In this document: positions 13,501-23,600 of the stretch, one piece after another
Position numbering within the stretch: the stretch's first letter is position 1
How the letters are laid out: every line of letters starts with the position of its first letter
Origin: Theocolax elegans
Lineage: Eukaryota; Arthropoda; Insecta; Hymenoptera; Cerocephalidae
NCBI GenBank assembly: GCA_026168455.1
Contig: CM047426.1
Span: 85,835,986 to 85,899,985 of the forward strand
Length of the DNA stretch: 64,000 bases
Direction of reading: 5' to 3'
Notes under the pieces: generated by a model
What the model was told of the DNA's origin: nothing
The model's input: the letters and a program-made list of their open reading frames with translations, nothing else
Database searches by the model: none
Position numbers and translations under genes: made by a program

Positions 13501-14716
13501 GAACAACAGAATGTTTCAATACACCGGCCGTCTCGGGGAAGGTTTTCCTACAAGGTTTTCCCTTTCTCATGGGCATAACCCCGGGCGAATGCGAGACCGG
13601 GATGGGGAAAAACTGGAATGTCTTCACCCCCACACATAGGTGGTAGGGGTGTCCCTGTAAAAACCCGTTTAATAATGGGTATACGAGGTGATGAGCAAAG
13701 AGAAAAAAAATAATAACAATAATAATAATAGGAAAATAAAATAGGAAAATAAAATAAATAAATTAATAAATAAACCCTGGTAGAAATTTATCTAGTCTTA
13801 TCGAGGCCTCGAAATACTCGGATTAGCCGAAAAATTCGGAATACCCGAAATACTCGGTCTACCCGAAAAACTCGGTCAACCCGAAATACTTGGTCTACCC
13901 GAAAAACTCGGTCAACCCGAAATTCTCGGGTTACCCGAAAAATTCGGACTATCCGAACTACTCGGGTTACCCGAAAAATTCGGACTATCCGAAATACTCG
14001 GTCTACCCGAAAAATTCGGACCCGTTTCGGTCAACCCGAAATTGTCAGGTACCCCGCAAATTATGGGTTACCCGTTAAATTTTCGGGCCCGGAAATGTCG
14101 GGTACCCGCCCGAATCCGAAGAAAATACCCGAACCCGATCAGGTCGGGTAGTCGGGCTACTCGCACGCTCCTAATATAAATAACTATTTTAATTTTTATT
14201 ACATAAATCCAATTACTAAAAAAAAATTTTTTAATATTAGTATCCCTTCAATGTACATATCTATATGTAACAAATAATATTTAAAAAACAATGTGCAATA
14301 AATAGCATGTTTTAAGAGCTTTTAGATTCCATTTTATAGAATTATTATATATTTATTTGTGTAAAAATTACAAATGATTGTAAACAAAATTAAAAAATTA
14401 AAAAATTAAAAACATTATTTTAATTATTAAAATTGACAAATAATATATATATATATATATATATAAATCTGATTAGGTGGAAGGAAAGCTTTTGAAAGAT
14501 ATTTAAAAATGTTTTTCTTTTATTTTTGTACCGCCAAAATTTGCAGACACTCGGTTTAAAGTTGGGATAAAATTTTAGTTACCCACCTGAAACATTTGTA
14601 CAACACTGTATGTCTTATTACATAATATTAATTATTTTAACGATATTTTAATTTTTTTTCAGATTATTACAAATGCCGTTTCCTTTTTCACAGTATTACG
14701 AAACTTTAACATATAA
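7504..14716 (+). CDS. Odorant receptor (7tm_6 family), last three coding exons
   Basis: Three exons with canonical GT-AG borders join in phase 0: 7504-7599 (32 codons, ends ...DFILEE), 7777-7932 (52 codons, ...ARAQRPVQITAGG...LSLENFGS) and 14663-14716 (18 codons, IITNAVSFFTVLRNFNI then TAA). This is the conserved C-terminal third of a hymenopteran OR: the sixth and seventh membrane segments and the Orco-interacting tail. Such receptors are odorant-gated subunits in the membrane of antennal sensory neurons. No exons for the N-terminal two thirds are seen upstream; they would lie beyond the satellite or be lost. The last intron is 6.7 kb and packed with transposons. It is a paralogue of the receptor at 17.66-29.49 kb. 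It may be a live gene extending off the window or a 5'-truncated pseudogene; the exons themselves have no stops or frameshifts. Confidence 0.85.
8870..9610 (-). mobile_element. Degenerate non-LTR retrotransposon (reverse transcriptase fragment)
   Basis: On the minus strand a 67-residue open stretch (9407-9610) carries two hallmark reverse-transcriptase blocks: TGLPQGTFLGLLLFILYIND and, about 10 residues later, FAYADDTVII, whose YADD aspartates are the catalytic pair. Further traces of the 3' part, including a NYLG-like block, continue towards 8870 with stops and frameshifts. The pattern fits the jockey/CR1 group of LINE elements. It lies in the last intron of the first OR, opposite in direction, and is dead. 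Confidence 0.8.
9667..10165. mobile_element. Degenerate palindromic (fold-back) element, copy 1
   Basis: The two halves are imperfectly complementary around about 9,930. For example cctaaatcggttaatttt faces aaattaaccgatttgagc, and agaaaacaagaaatt faces aatttcttattttct. Its left end (taggatatgttttgtaat... followed by gacccta) matches the left end of the fold-back element at 14817-15462, so the two belong to one family. No coding capacity. Confidence 0.65.
10236..11005. mobile_element. Solo LTR of an LTR retrotransposon, 770 bp
   Basis: The segment begins TGTTACGAGTG and ends CACTCGTAACA, a TG...CA boundary with matching 11-bp terminal inverted repeats. It is flanked on both sides by the same four bases, atag (10232-10235 and 11006-11009), the target-site duplication expected of LTR integration. 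No internal gag-pol is present, so it looks like the product of recombination between two LTRs. The 4-bp duplication and TGTTACGA-type ends are compatible with BEL/Pao or Gypsy elements; I cannot decide between them. Confidence 0.88.
11006..11850. other. Intron sequence without recognised features
   Basis: AT-rich part of the last intron of the first odorant receptor. No coding frame or repeat was recognised. Confidence 0.4.
11855..12065 (-). mobile_element. Partial 5S-derived SINE, 3' part only, reversed
   Basis: On the minus strand this matches the body and tail of the 5S-derived SINEs at 13298, 19398 and 21228. The shared blocks include the cgtgagcgg..gtgtgaaacattcggttt region, the aggcctacgcaatgtga block and the ccacacataggtgg tail block. 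The 5S-like head is absent and the copy is more diverged, so it is an old, 5'-truncated insertion. Confidence 0.7.
12190..12330. repeat. Decayed minisatellite, unit about 20 bp
   Basis: Successive units read cactttattccctgcagact, cactttactccctgtaaact, cattttattcatcgaagac and atattttatttatcgtaga. Similar tactccct blocks recur at about 12575-12592, so this may be the sub-terminal part of a larger element. Confidence 0.5.
12793..13173. mobile_element. Palindromic MITE with perfect 8-bp target-site duplication
   Basis: The 381-bp element starts ggcaggggtctg and ends cagacctctgtc, and is flanked by ctcgcgct on both sides (12785-12792 and 13174-13181). Its two halves are near-perfect inverted copies meeting near 12,985, so almost the whole element is one hairpin. 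For example tgcacggtgcacaaatattt is mirrored near 13,080. The 8-bp duplication and cAGgGGTCTG-type end fit the hAT superfamily. It sits inside the larger hAT-like element. Confidence 0.9.
13298..13722 (+). mobile_element. 5S-rRNA-derived SINE (SINE3 type), copy 1, with 17-bp target duplication
   Basis: The head matches the 5S rRNA internal promoter region: ccgatcacgaaagttaagca then, about 20 nt on, cacttggatgggtgac (boxes A, intermediate and C of RNA polymerase III type 1 promoters). An unrelated 300-nt body and an A-rich tail follow. The element is bounded by taataataggaaaataa at 13281-13297 and 13723-13739, a 17-bp direct repeat typical of LINE-mediated insertion. It is transcribable in principle but not a functional 5S gene, because the 5' and 3' parts of 5S are missing. 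Confidence 0.88.
14446..14465. repeat. (AT)n microsatellite
   Basis: About ten uninterrupted AT units in the last intron of the first odorant receptor. Confidence 0.9.
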
Positions 14717-14816
14717 AGGTATTAATCGCAGGGTATCAATTATTTCCCAAATTGGTTTCATCATAGTGTTTACTGACATATCCAAGAGTGTAATTAAACA
14801 AAATAAGTTTAACGTA

Positions 14817-15462
14817 CAAGGAAACCATCATATGTTTGGGAAACGGATCGTATCCAGCTCGTAGGATATGTTTTCTAATATAAAAATATGAAAAAAGCCA
14901 GAGCCGCAGACCCTAACAATAGGTTTTTCAAAAGTTTACTTTAAATACTTGCAACATTTAAACCATCCAATATTAATATTGAAATATACAAACAGAAGTT
15001 TAATGAAAAGCTGAGATAAAATAGTTATAATTTAAAAAAAAGAACACGCTTAAAGTCGTTGAAATGGAGCAAAGATATAGCGGAATTAAAAATTTGAAAA
15101 AATTTTAACAAAAATTGGGCACTACAAATTTAATTGATTTTTTCAAGCTAAATTTCTTTAAATTTTTAATTCGGCTATAAATGTGCTCCATTTCAACGGA
15201 TTTGCGCGTCTTTTTTAAAATTATATCTATTTTATCTCAATTTTTCATTAAACTTTGGTTTGAATATTAATATGAAATGGTTTTTAAAAATTATAAGTAT
15301 TTAAAGTGAAGCTTCTTCTTTTGTATATTTTGCTCTAATAGCGTATACCTTTCGAGAAAACGATTATTAGGGTCAGCGGCTCTGGCTTTCTTCATATTTT
15401 TATATTAACATATCCTACAAGCTGGGCACGATTTGGTTTCCAAACATATGATGGTCTCCTTG
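14817..15462. mobile_element. Palindromic (fold-back) element, copy 2, about 645 bp
   Basis: The left arm begins caaggaaaccatcatatgtt and the right arm ends with its complement (aacatatgatggtctccttg). The arms stay complementary for about 300 bp, including cgttgaaatggagcaaagat against the segment at 15,180-15,205, and meet in a loop of about 45 nt near 15,127. No open frame. It inserted about 100 bp downstream of the first OR's stop codon, interrupting a 3' flank that is continuous after the second OR. Confidence 0.85.
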
Positions 15463-17200
15463 ATAGTCAAGAACAAAATTTATGGGAATCCAAGATATAA
15501 TAATAATTCAAGGATAATTTATGGGATATACGAGTACTTATAATTAATATCAATTAGAGATAGAAAAAGAAAGTTACAAGAAACGTCCAAAATAACAAAC
15601 CCTTATCTAACAAGTTAAATTTAAATCCATTAATATGATACAAAAATATTAATTTCTTATAAAGAAAATTATTGTTCAATCATTACCGTATTTCCTCCAA
15701 ACTTTTCATTTCCAAGTTTTGATTTGACAAATGAATCCTCTAAAGGAGTCTAAACACTGTTTCACCTATAAAATTCTTAAAAATTTTAATTTCTATAAAT
15801 AAAATTTAGTTTACTGTATTACAGAATATATATTAATATTCATAAATTAAGATATTGTTTTTGTCAACATTTTGAAATTTCGGTTATAAAAATTGATAAA
15901 ATAGACTTGATTCAGCGAAAAATTCAAATCATATTCGTAGCCACTTAATCTAAGGTTTATTTTTGTATTTTCATTCGATTGTTTTCAAATTTTGGGAAAA
16001 GCTTCTTTAAATTAACTATTAAAACGTAAGTCGAACAAGAATAATAAAAATGTTTCAACTTGATTCGAAACAGAGTTATAGCAAAAATCACACTAACAAA
16101 TGGAAAAATCTAAAATAATGTTTTTTAAATTTTGTTCCACTTACTTTCTCGCAGTTAATTTAGAGAAGCTTTCCTCAAAGAATTTTTTAAGTTTTATATC
16201 CTTTGCTGAACCAAGGATTCAGAAATTTTTTATTTTAATGAATTGTACACATAAAACTATTTCTGGCTCCCTTAATACTTAAGTACATTGTCATTAAAAT
16301 TTAGAAGTTAAAAATAGAAAATCTGTTTCTAAAGTCAATATTGAAGTAATATGATTTTTATATAAGTTATTATGTATGATTAATAAATGCACTAGCTTTT
16401 TAGAAAAGAAAAAAATGTTTTTTCTCTTAGTCTAGTTTTTGCATATCACTGTATCAATTTGGGAAATATCGAGGATCTTATTAAATGTTACAAAGCAGTA
16501 AAATGTAAGATTGCCACCGGTGAACGTTTTCAACAAGTGCTTTCTTAGTAAAAAGGTGTCGCATACCTTTGTCAGCGCTTAGTATCAAGTTGGGAGCGTG
16601 AATAGAGCGACGTTAAACAATATAAAAAGTGTAATCTTTATTTTAATTAGATAATAAATAATGAAACATAACTACTATTAATTTTTGTAGACACAGATAT
16701 TTTGGAACTATTATCCATTATTTACTGTAATTTTTTATTTTATTCATTTATTTGGTACGCACTTAACCATTGATTTATTGTAAATGAAATTTTTGTATTT
16801 AGAAAATAAGCGATGTAAAAGGATATTAAAACCAATTTTTAATTCAAATATCCCGTTTACCTGTAACTCTGCAACTGTGAAGCGAACCAAAATCTATTTT
16901 GTAACATTGTATCTTTCTGAACTACAACGTATCTTAATTATAACTTTAAGACAATTGAACAAACGGTTTCTTGAATATTTAATTTTCAAAGGCTATAGAA
17001 AAATTGTATGTTCAGATATATACTGTTGCAGTAAAATGAAATCGAGTAACATTTTAAAATAAATTTCTCTGAATTTCCTTTGAAAATTTAAGATCCATTA
17101 AAAAATGTACATCAGACGTATGATTTTCAAGTCGTATTCCTGTTTAAGAATTTAAATATAAAAACATCTAGTATCGCCAATGAAGTTTAAATGTATGCTT
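15463..17200. other. Intergenic, AT-rich; 16.3-16.9 kb matches the 3' flank of the second OR
   Basis: No gene. The stretch at about 16,480-16,780 is clearly related to 29,920-30,180. Both contain a variant of caaagcagtaaaatgtaa, then caacaagtgctttct, then aatagagcgacgttaaacaa and tttattttaattagata. It marks the extent of the duplication that gave rise to the two receptors. A TATA-like gggtataaagtag at 17,199-17,211 lies about 450 bp before the next receptor and could be its promoter. Confidence 0.6.
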
Positions 17201-17662
17201 CGGGTATAAAGTAGATAAATAATGCAGTCAATTATTATCTTCAATTTCACGAGTTCTTACAATGTCTTTAACGTCGGCAATACACGAATGGTAACAAGAC
17301 TAACTGTGGTTTATTAAAAGATTCTATTTTACGCTGAACGAGAGTAAGTTTCTTGTAATATTGTTTTGTAAATTAACCTGATTAGAGACCTAATTGAAAA
17401 TTTGTAACAATTAGACAATGTTAATAAAATTGCTAATTGATTTAATGTGGTATTGTATTATTTAATTGCAATAGTTTACCGATACAACTTTTTAATTCTT
17501 TATAAATCTTTACAATACCGTATTTTTTAAACATTTAAAAATCTATGAACATGCTACAAACATGCTTTACATAATTACTTTTGTAAACAGTAATATATTT
17601 GATTAGTGTTAAAGAATGCGAAAGAACGTAAAATAAAATCATTGACATTTAATGACTTGACA

Positions 17663-20600
17663 ATGATCTACGTACGTTTTCTTCGAATCATCGGAATCTT
17701 ACCATTCGAAGGAAAGGATGTTGATTTCATAGGTTCTTCTTTACTGGCTGTTTTCATGGTTAGTACGGAAATGATGCATAATGCAATGTTTGTTGGTTGT
17801 ATCAATCACCGTTTGAGAAAGGTAATTCATATTTATGATTAGATATATATATAAATACTTGTTACAATTTTACTTTCTTTATTGAATCTACATAGGGGAC
17901 ATTAGGAGTAAGTGTCATTTCCGAGATTGCCTGCAGCTTAGGTACAACTTCAAAATATCTTCTTTTACTTTGGCTACGAGATGAATTTCGTGCAGCGATG
18001 CAAGACTGCCGTGACATTTGGGAAAAATGTACAGAAAGCGAACACCAAATAATTAAATTATTCGAGAAACGGTCGCGGACTATATTCCAACTGTTCGTAT
18101 CAAATTGTATATTGATCGTCATCATGTATCCTTTCACTGCCCTTATTACTAAATTGCCACCAACAGAACCAAATGGGACTTTTCATAAACCTTTGCCTTA
18201 CAAGTAAGTGTTTCATTTTTATGTACTCAATGACTTTTTTAAGTAAAACTGCTATTATAAAAAGTGATTATCCTTTATTTAATCAGGGTTGGGTAAGTAG
18301 TCGCGAACCACTCATTTTCGAATACTTTTTCATTATTTGAGTTTAACGATTTTAAAAACAAATCGACTTGCATAATAAGATCTTATATGTTATATAAATA
18401 CCGTTTTCGAAAAATATATTCGATCGAATACTTTTTCGAATACCGAGTAGCAATTTTTAATATAATTAAATTTTATATAATTGTAATTTTCATTGCCAAA
18501 ACAGTATATAAAGGTGATAAGTATGTATTATCTGAAGTACACTTGATCAATATTGATATTATTAGCATTAGAATAGGAGCAGAATTAAAAAGTATTCTTA
18601 TAATTTACGTTATATCGTCGAAAATTTAATACAAAAGTTAAATGTGAGGTTTAGCGATATATTAGGTTTTAATTCTTTAATGTCAAAGCAAAATATATTT
18701 GCTACTTGTTTTGGTCCAGAATTTAAAATTAGTTGCTTACCTAATTATAATAAAAAGGAATTAATTCCATTAATTAAAAACATTTATAGAAATTAATTGT
18801 ATACATTTGGTGGCGATATAATTAATGATTATACCAGTTCTGTTGGACATGCGACTGTAACAAAAAACCTCTGATTGATAGAAAGGAAATATTAAAAATA
18901 GAATTAGAACTTTTCTGGAAGAGTCGAACGTGCATCGACTACACTACTTTTTCTTTTAAATTATATATGTAAAAACTGTATTTCTCAAATACAAAATAAA
19001 CCGATGTTCCTCAGCAGCATGTGAAAGGCTATCCTTGATAGAAAGCTTTATTTTTTCACCGAATAGATGGCGAATGACCGATGAGATATTCACGATGTTT
19101 ATTAAACTAAAATGTAATAAAAACTATCGGTAAAATTACTTCATAATTGTAAAATTATTATAATTATATAAGAAACTGTAATTATTAGACTAATTACAGT
19201 GACCGATGATATCTTCCGATGGACACAAGCACCACTGTTTCAACTACATGTGCTTTGTTTACAGACACACCGTTCACCTCCGTCGCTTATTAGCCCTGGC
19301 AGCATAAATAGAGCGACGTTAAATAACAAAAAAAAATAATAATTCTATATAGATAATCAATTTATTTATAACAATAATAAATATAAATCTAATTAAACCG
19401 ACGCGGTGGCGGAGTGGCGGAGACGCACCTCGGCCGATCACGAAAGTTAAGCAGCACTGAGTGCGGTTGGCACTGGATGGGTGACACCATTCTTGTGCGA
19501 CTTTCGGGATCGGTTAGATGTTTTTTCACACTTCACAACGTGAGCGGGAGGTGTGAAACATTCGGTTTCGGTGTCAAGGCCTACGCAATGTGACTTTGAC
19601 ACCCAAAAAGAATGTTTCGAATACACCGGCCATCTCGGGTGAGGTTTTCCCTGCTTCACAGGTTTCCCTCATCCACGGGCATAACCCCGGGCGAATGCGA
19701 GATGGTGGGGTTTTTAAGAGAGGGATAAAGCACCCACACATAGGTGGTAGGTGGACACCGTTAAAGTCCCCCAGGGGATAAACGGTAGGAAGTGCCAGGA
19801 AAAAGAGAGCACAAAATCAAGAATAAAAAAAAATAAAAAAAATATAAATCTAATTAAAAAAAATCTTTTTCATTTATTATTATATTCCATTCTAAATCCT
19901 GTAAATATCAATATTGTTCTAGTGTACTTCAGATAATGTTATGTATACATATATTCTTAATATACTGTTTTGGCAATTAACGTTAAAATATTCTGAAAAA
20001 AGAAAGTTACAATTATATAAAATTTAATTATATAAAATATTGCTACTCGGTATTCGAAAAGTACTTGACCAAATATTTTCTTCGAATACTGGGTAGCAAT
20101 TTTTAATATAATTAAATTTTATATAATTGTAATTTTCATTGCCAAAACAGTATATAAAGGTGATAAGTATGTAAATAATACAAAGTAAATGTGAGGTTTA
20201 GCGATATATTAGGTTTTAATTCTTTAATGTTCAAAACAAAATATATTTGCTACTTGTTTTGGTCCAGAATTTAAAATTAGTTGCTTACCTAATTATAATA
20301 AAAAGGAATTAATTCCATTAATTAAAAACATTTATAGAAATTAATTGTATACATTTGGTGGCCATATAATAATGATTATACCAGTTCTGTAGGATATGCG
20401 ACTGTACCAAAAACCTCTGATTGACTAGAAAGGAAATATTAAAAATAGAATTAGAACTTTTCTGGAAGAGTGAACGTGCGTCGGACTATACTACTTTTTC
20501 TTTTAAATTATATATGTAAAAACTGTATTTCTCAAATACAATATAACTGATGTTCCTCAGCAGCATGTGAAAGGCTATCCTTGATAGAAAGCTTTATTTT

Positions 20601-23600
20601 TTCACCGAATAGATGGCGAATGACCGATGAGATATTCACGATGTTTATTAAACTAAAATGTAATAAAAACTATCGGTAAAATTACTTAATAACTGTAAAA
20701 ATTATTTAATTATAATTCTATATAGAGCCGCGGTGGCTCATGGGTAGAGCTCCCGACTCTCACACCGAGGGTCGTGCGTTCGATCCCAGACGTGTACCTC
20801 TGAAAATTTTTCATGTGCATTTTTCGAACACCGCGACTCAGTGGCTCGGCGTGTCACTATAATGTGACGCCAGTTCAGGTGCGCGTGCGTTTCGTGCACT
20901 TGTCAGTGCATGAGAGATGAGAGGCACGGGCATCTGAACTATAGGGAACGTTAGGGACGCGAAGATGTAAAGAGGATCGCGGTGGTTCCATCGGGAGGAC
21001 AAGAAACTGTAATTATTAGACTAATTACAGTGACCGATGATATCTTCCGATGGACACAAGCACCACTGTTTCAACTACATGTGCTTTGTTTACAGACACA
21101 CCGTCACCTCCGTCGCTTATTAGCCCTGGCAGCATAAATAGAGCGACGTAAATAACAAAAAAAAAATAATAATTCTATATAGATAATCAATTTATTTTAT
21201 AACAATAATAATATAAATCTAATTAAACCGACGCGGTGGCGGAGTGGCGGAGACGCACCTCGGCCGATCACGAAAGTTAAGCAGCACTGAGTGCGGTTGG
21301 CACTTGGATGGGTGACACCATTCTTGTGCGACTTTCGGGATCGGTTAGATGTTTTTTCACACTTCACAACGTGAGCGGGAGGTGTGAAACATTCGGTTTC
21401 GGTGTCAAGGCCTACGCAATGTGACTTTGACACCCAAAAAGAATGTTTCGAATACACCGGCCATCTCGGGTGAGGTTTTCCCTGCTTCACAGGTTTCCCT
21501 CATCCACGGGCATAACCCCGGCGAATGCGAGATGGTGGGGTTTTTAAGAGAGGGATAAAGCACCCACACATAGTACATAAATAAAAAATCTTTTCATTTA
21601 TCATTATATTCCACTCTAACTCCTGTAAATATCAATATTGTTCTAGTGTACTTCAGATAATGTTATGTATTACATATATTCTAATATACTGTTTTGGCAA
21701 TTAACGTTAAGATATTCTGAAAAAAGAAAGTTACAATTATATAAAATTTAATTATATAAAATATTGCTACTCGGTATTCGAAAAGTACTTGACCAAATAT
21801 TTTCTTCGAATACTGGGTATGCGAAAAATTATTCGATCGAATATTTTCATCGAATACTAGGTATTCGAAAAAGTATTCGATCGAATATTGTTATCGAATA
21901 CTAGGTACTCAAAAAAGTATTCGATCAATACTTTTTTGAAATACTTTTTTCGAATACATTTTTGTTTAGCATAATTTAGTAAATGCTGTTATACAAGTCG
22001 ATTTGTTTTCTGATGAGTTAAGACACATTCTATGATGTGCGACAATTGTGCATGTGCTAAACAAATTTAGAAAAAATTAAAATTAAAATATATATTTTAT
22101 AAAATCAAATACAGAAATCTATAATCTGTACGGACTCTCCTTAAGAACAACAATTAAATCTATCGTAACAATAAAGTGCAATATGCATTTATTTGTATAG
22201 ATGGTTTGTAGACGATGTCGATGATAAATCAATGACTTATGTAGGAATATTCTTATTGCAAGTGATCGTAGTAAATAACTCCTGCGTTATCACTGCGGGT
22301 TGTGATATTGCAGCCCCTTTCGTCATGATGATCACTTGTGGGTTTCTTAGGACTCTGCAAGAACGTCTTTTACAAACTACTGAAACAAAGGATACTCCAA
22401 CAAATATGACGATAGCAATTACGAAGAACTCATTGACTGTTTAAAGTTTCATCAAAGTATCCTTAGGTAGGTTATGTAACTGTAATTAAATTATCATAAT
22501 TATCAATACTTTTTTGAAATACTTTTTCGAATACATTTTGTTTAGCATAATTTAGTAAATGCTGTTATACAAGTCGATTTGTTTTCTGATGAGTTAAGAC
22601 ACATTCTATGATGTGCGACAATTGTGCATGTGCTAAACAAATTTAGAAAAAATTAAAATTAAAATATATATTTTATAAAATCAAATACAGAAATCTATAA
22701 TCTGTACGACTCTCCTTAAGAACAACAATTAAATCTATCGTAACAATAAGTGCAATATGCATTTATTTGTATAGATGGTTTGTAGACGATGTCGATGATA
22801 AATCAATGACTTATGTAGGAATATTCTTATTGCAAGTGATCGTAGTAAATAACTCCTGCGTTATCACTGCGGGTTGTGATATTGCAGCCCCTTTCGTCAT
22901 GATGATCACTTGTGGGTTTCTTAGGACTCTGCAAGAACGTCTTTTACAAACTACTGAAACAAAGGATACTCCAAACAAATATGACGATAGCAATTACGAA
23001 GAACTCATTGACTGTTTAAAGTTTCATCAAAGTATCCTTAGGTAGGTTATGTAACTGTAATTAAATTATCAATAATTATCAATTAAATTATCAATAGTTA
23101 TTAAAATTGTAATCAAATAGTTTATTAAGTTATTGAATATAAATTAATATAGTATATAATAATTAATATGTGACGCTGCATCAGTTTATGCGAAAAAATT
23201 GAGACATTTGCACGTTCGATATTTTTAGTACAACTGCTGTGCAGTGGATACAACATATCTCTAGCCGGTATTAAACTTGTGAGTGTAAGTAAGAATGCAC
23301 AGTTTTATATAAAGTTAATTCATCAACTTTTCGACTTTTTTGAGGCCTGTGATAGTGCAATTAATAAAGTAATGGGCTTGTAACTCGGAAGTCCCAAATA
23401 CAATTCCTGGTCAGTATTGATTCATATACGAAGAGGGGATCGCACCAAGAAAACAGATCACACACAGATAATAATATTCTCTCTTTTCAAGAAGCATCTC
23501 TACACTAACAAGGAAGGGCTCCACTCACTCCAGGTCACGGATATTGTTGCATAACTTGGGGAATATTTTCTGGTATACAAATATGAAAAAATTCATGTGT

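Larger units (their letters stand above)
12603..14173. mobile_element. hAT-like non-autonomous element with internal acccgaaa repeats, carrying nested insertions
   Basis: The left end reads TGGGAGTGTGCGGGTACCCGG. The right end, reversed, reads TAGGAGCGTGCGAGTAGCCC. These are related terminal inverted repeats of the kind seen in hAT elements (known for the group; the assignment is inference). Internally, units such as tacccgaaaaactcggt repeat many times (13810-14050), and reversed, diverged versions occur at 12640-12780. A palindromic MITE (12793-13173) and a 5S-derived SINE (13298-13722) have inserted into it. I see no transposase and no convincing outer 8-bp target duplication. Confidence 0.65.
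18430..21830. repeat. 1.7-kb tandem segmental duplication in intron 2 of the second OR
   Basis: About 18,440-20,090 and 20,095-21,820 are two copies of one segment. Shared landmarks are ttgccaaaacagtatataaa (18,495 and 20,140), agatggcgaatgaccgatga (19,064 and 20,612) and the 5S-derived SINE. Copies differ by many 1-nt indels and a few substitutions. The first copy has an extra stretch of about 90 bp near 18,530-18,620; the second carries a tRNA-derived SINE and has lost the SINE tail after 21,573. Confidence 0.9.

Noticed and set aside
13890..14078. 62-aa repetitive protein with YPKNS units
   Set aside because: It is the translation of the acccgaaa-type repeat inside a hAT-like element, not a gene.
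19398..19660. Functional 5S rRNA genes, and ORFs of 70-97 aa on the opposite strand
   Set aside because: Only the central promoter part of 5S is present, and the flanks and tail show SINE structure. The ORFs are the reverse strand of the SINE and repeat wherever it occurs.
20728..20800. A working tRNA gene
   Set aside because: A and B boxes are good, but acceptor and anticodon stems do not pair and a non-tRNA body follows, so it was called a SINE.
22201..23041. Mutually exclusive alternative exons in the second OR
   Set aside because: The upstream copy has a one-base deletion that shifts the frame, so it could not give an alternative receptor.
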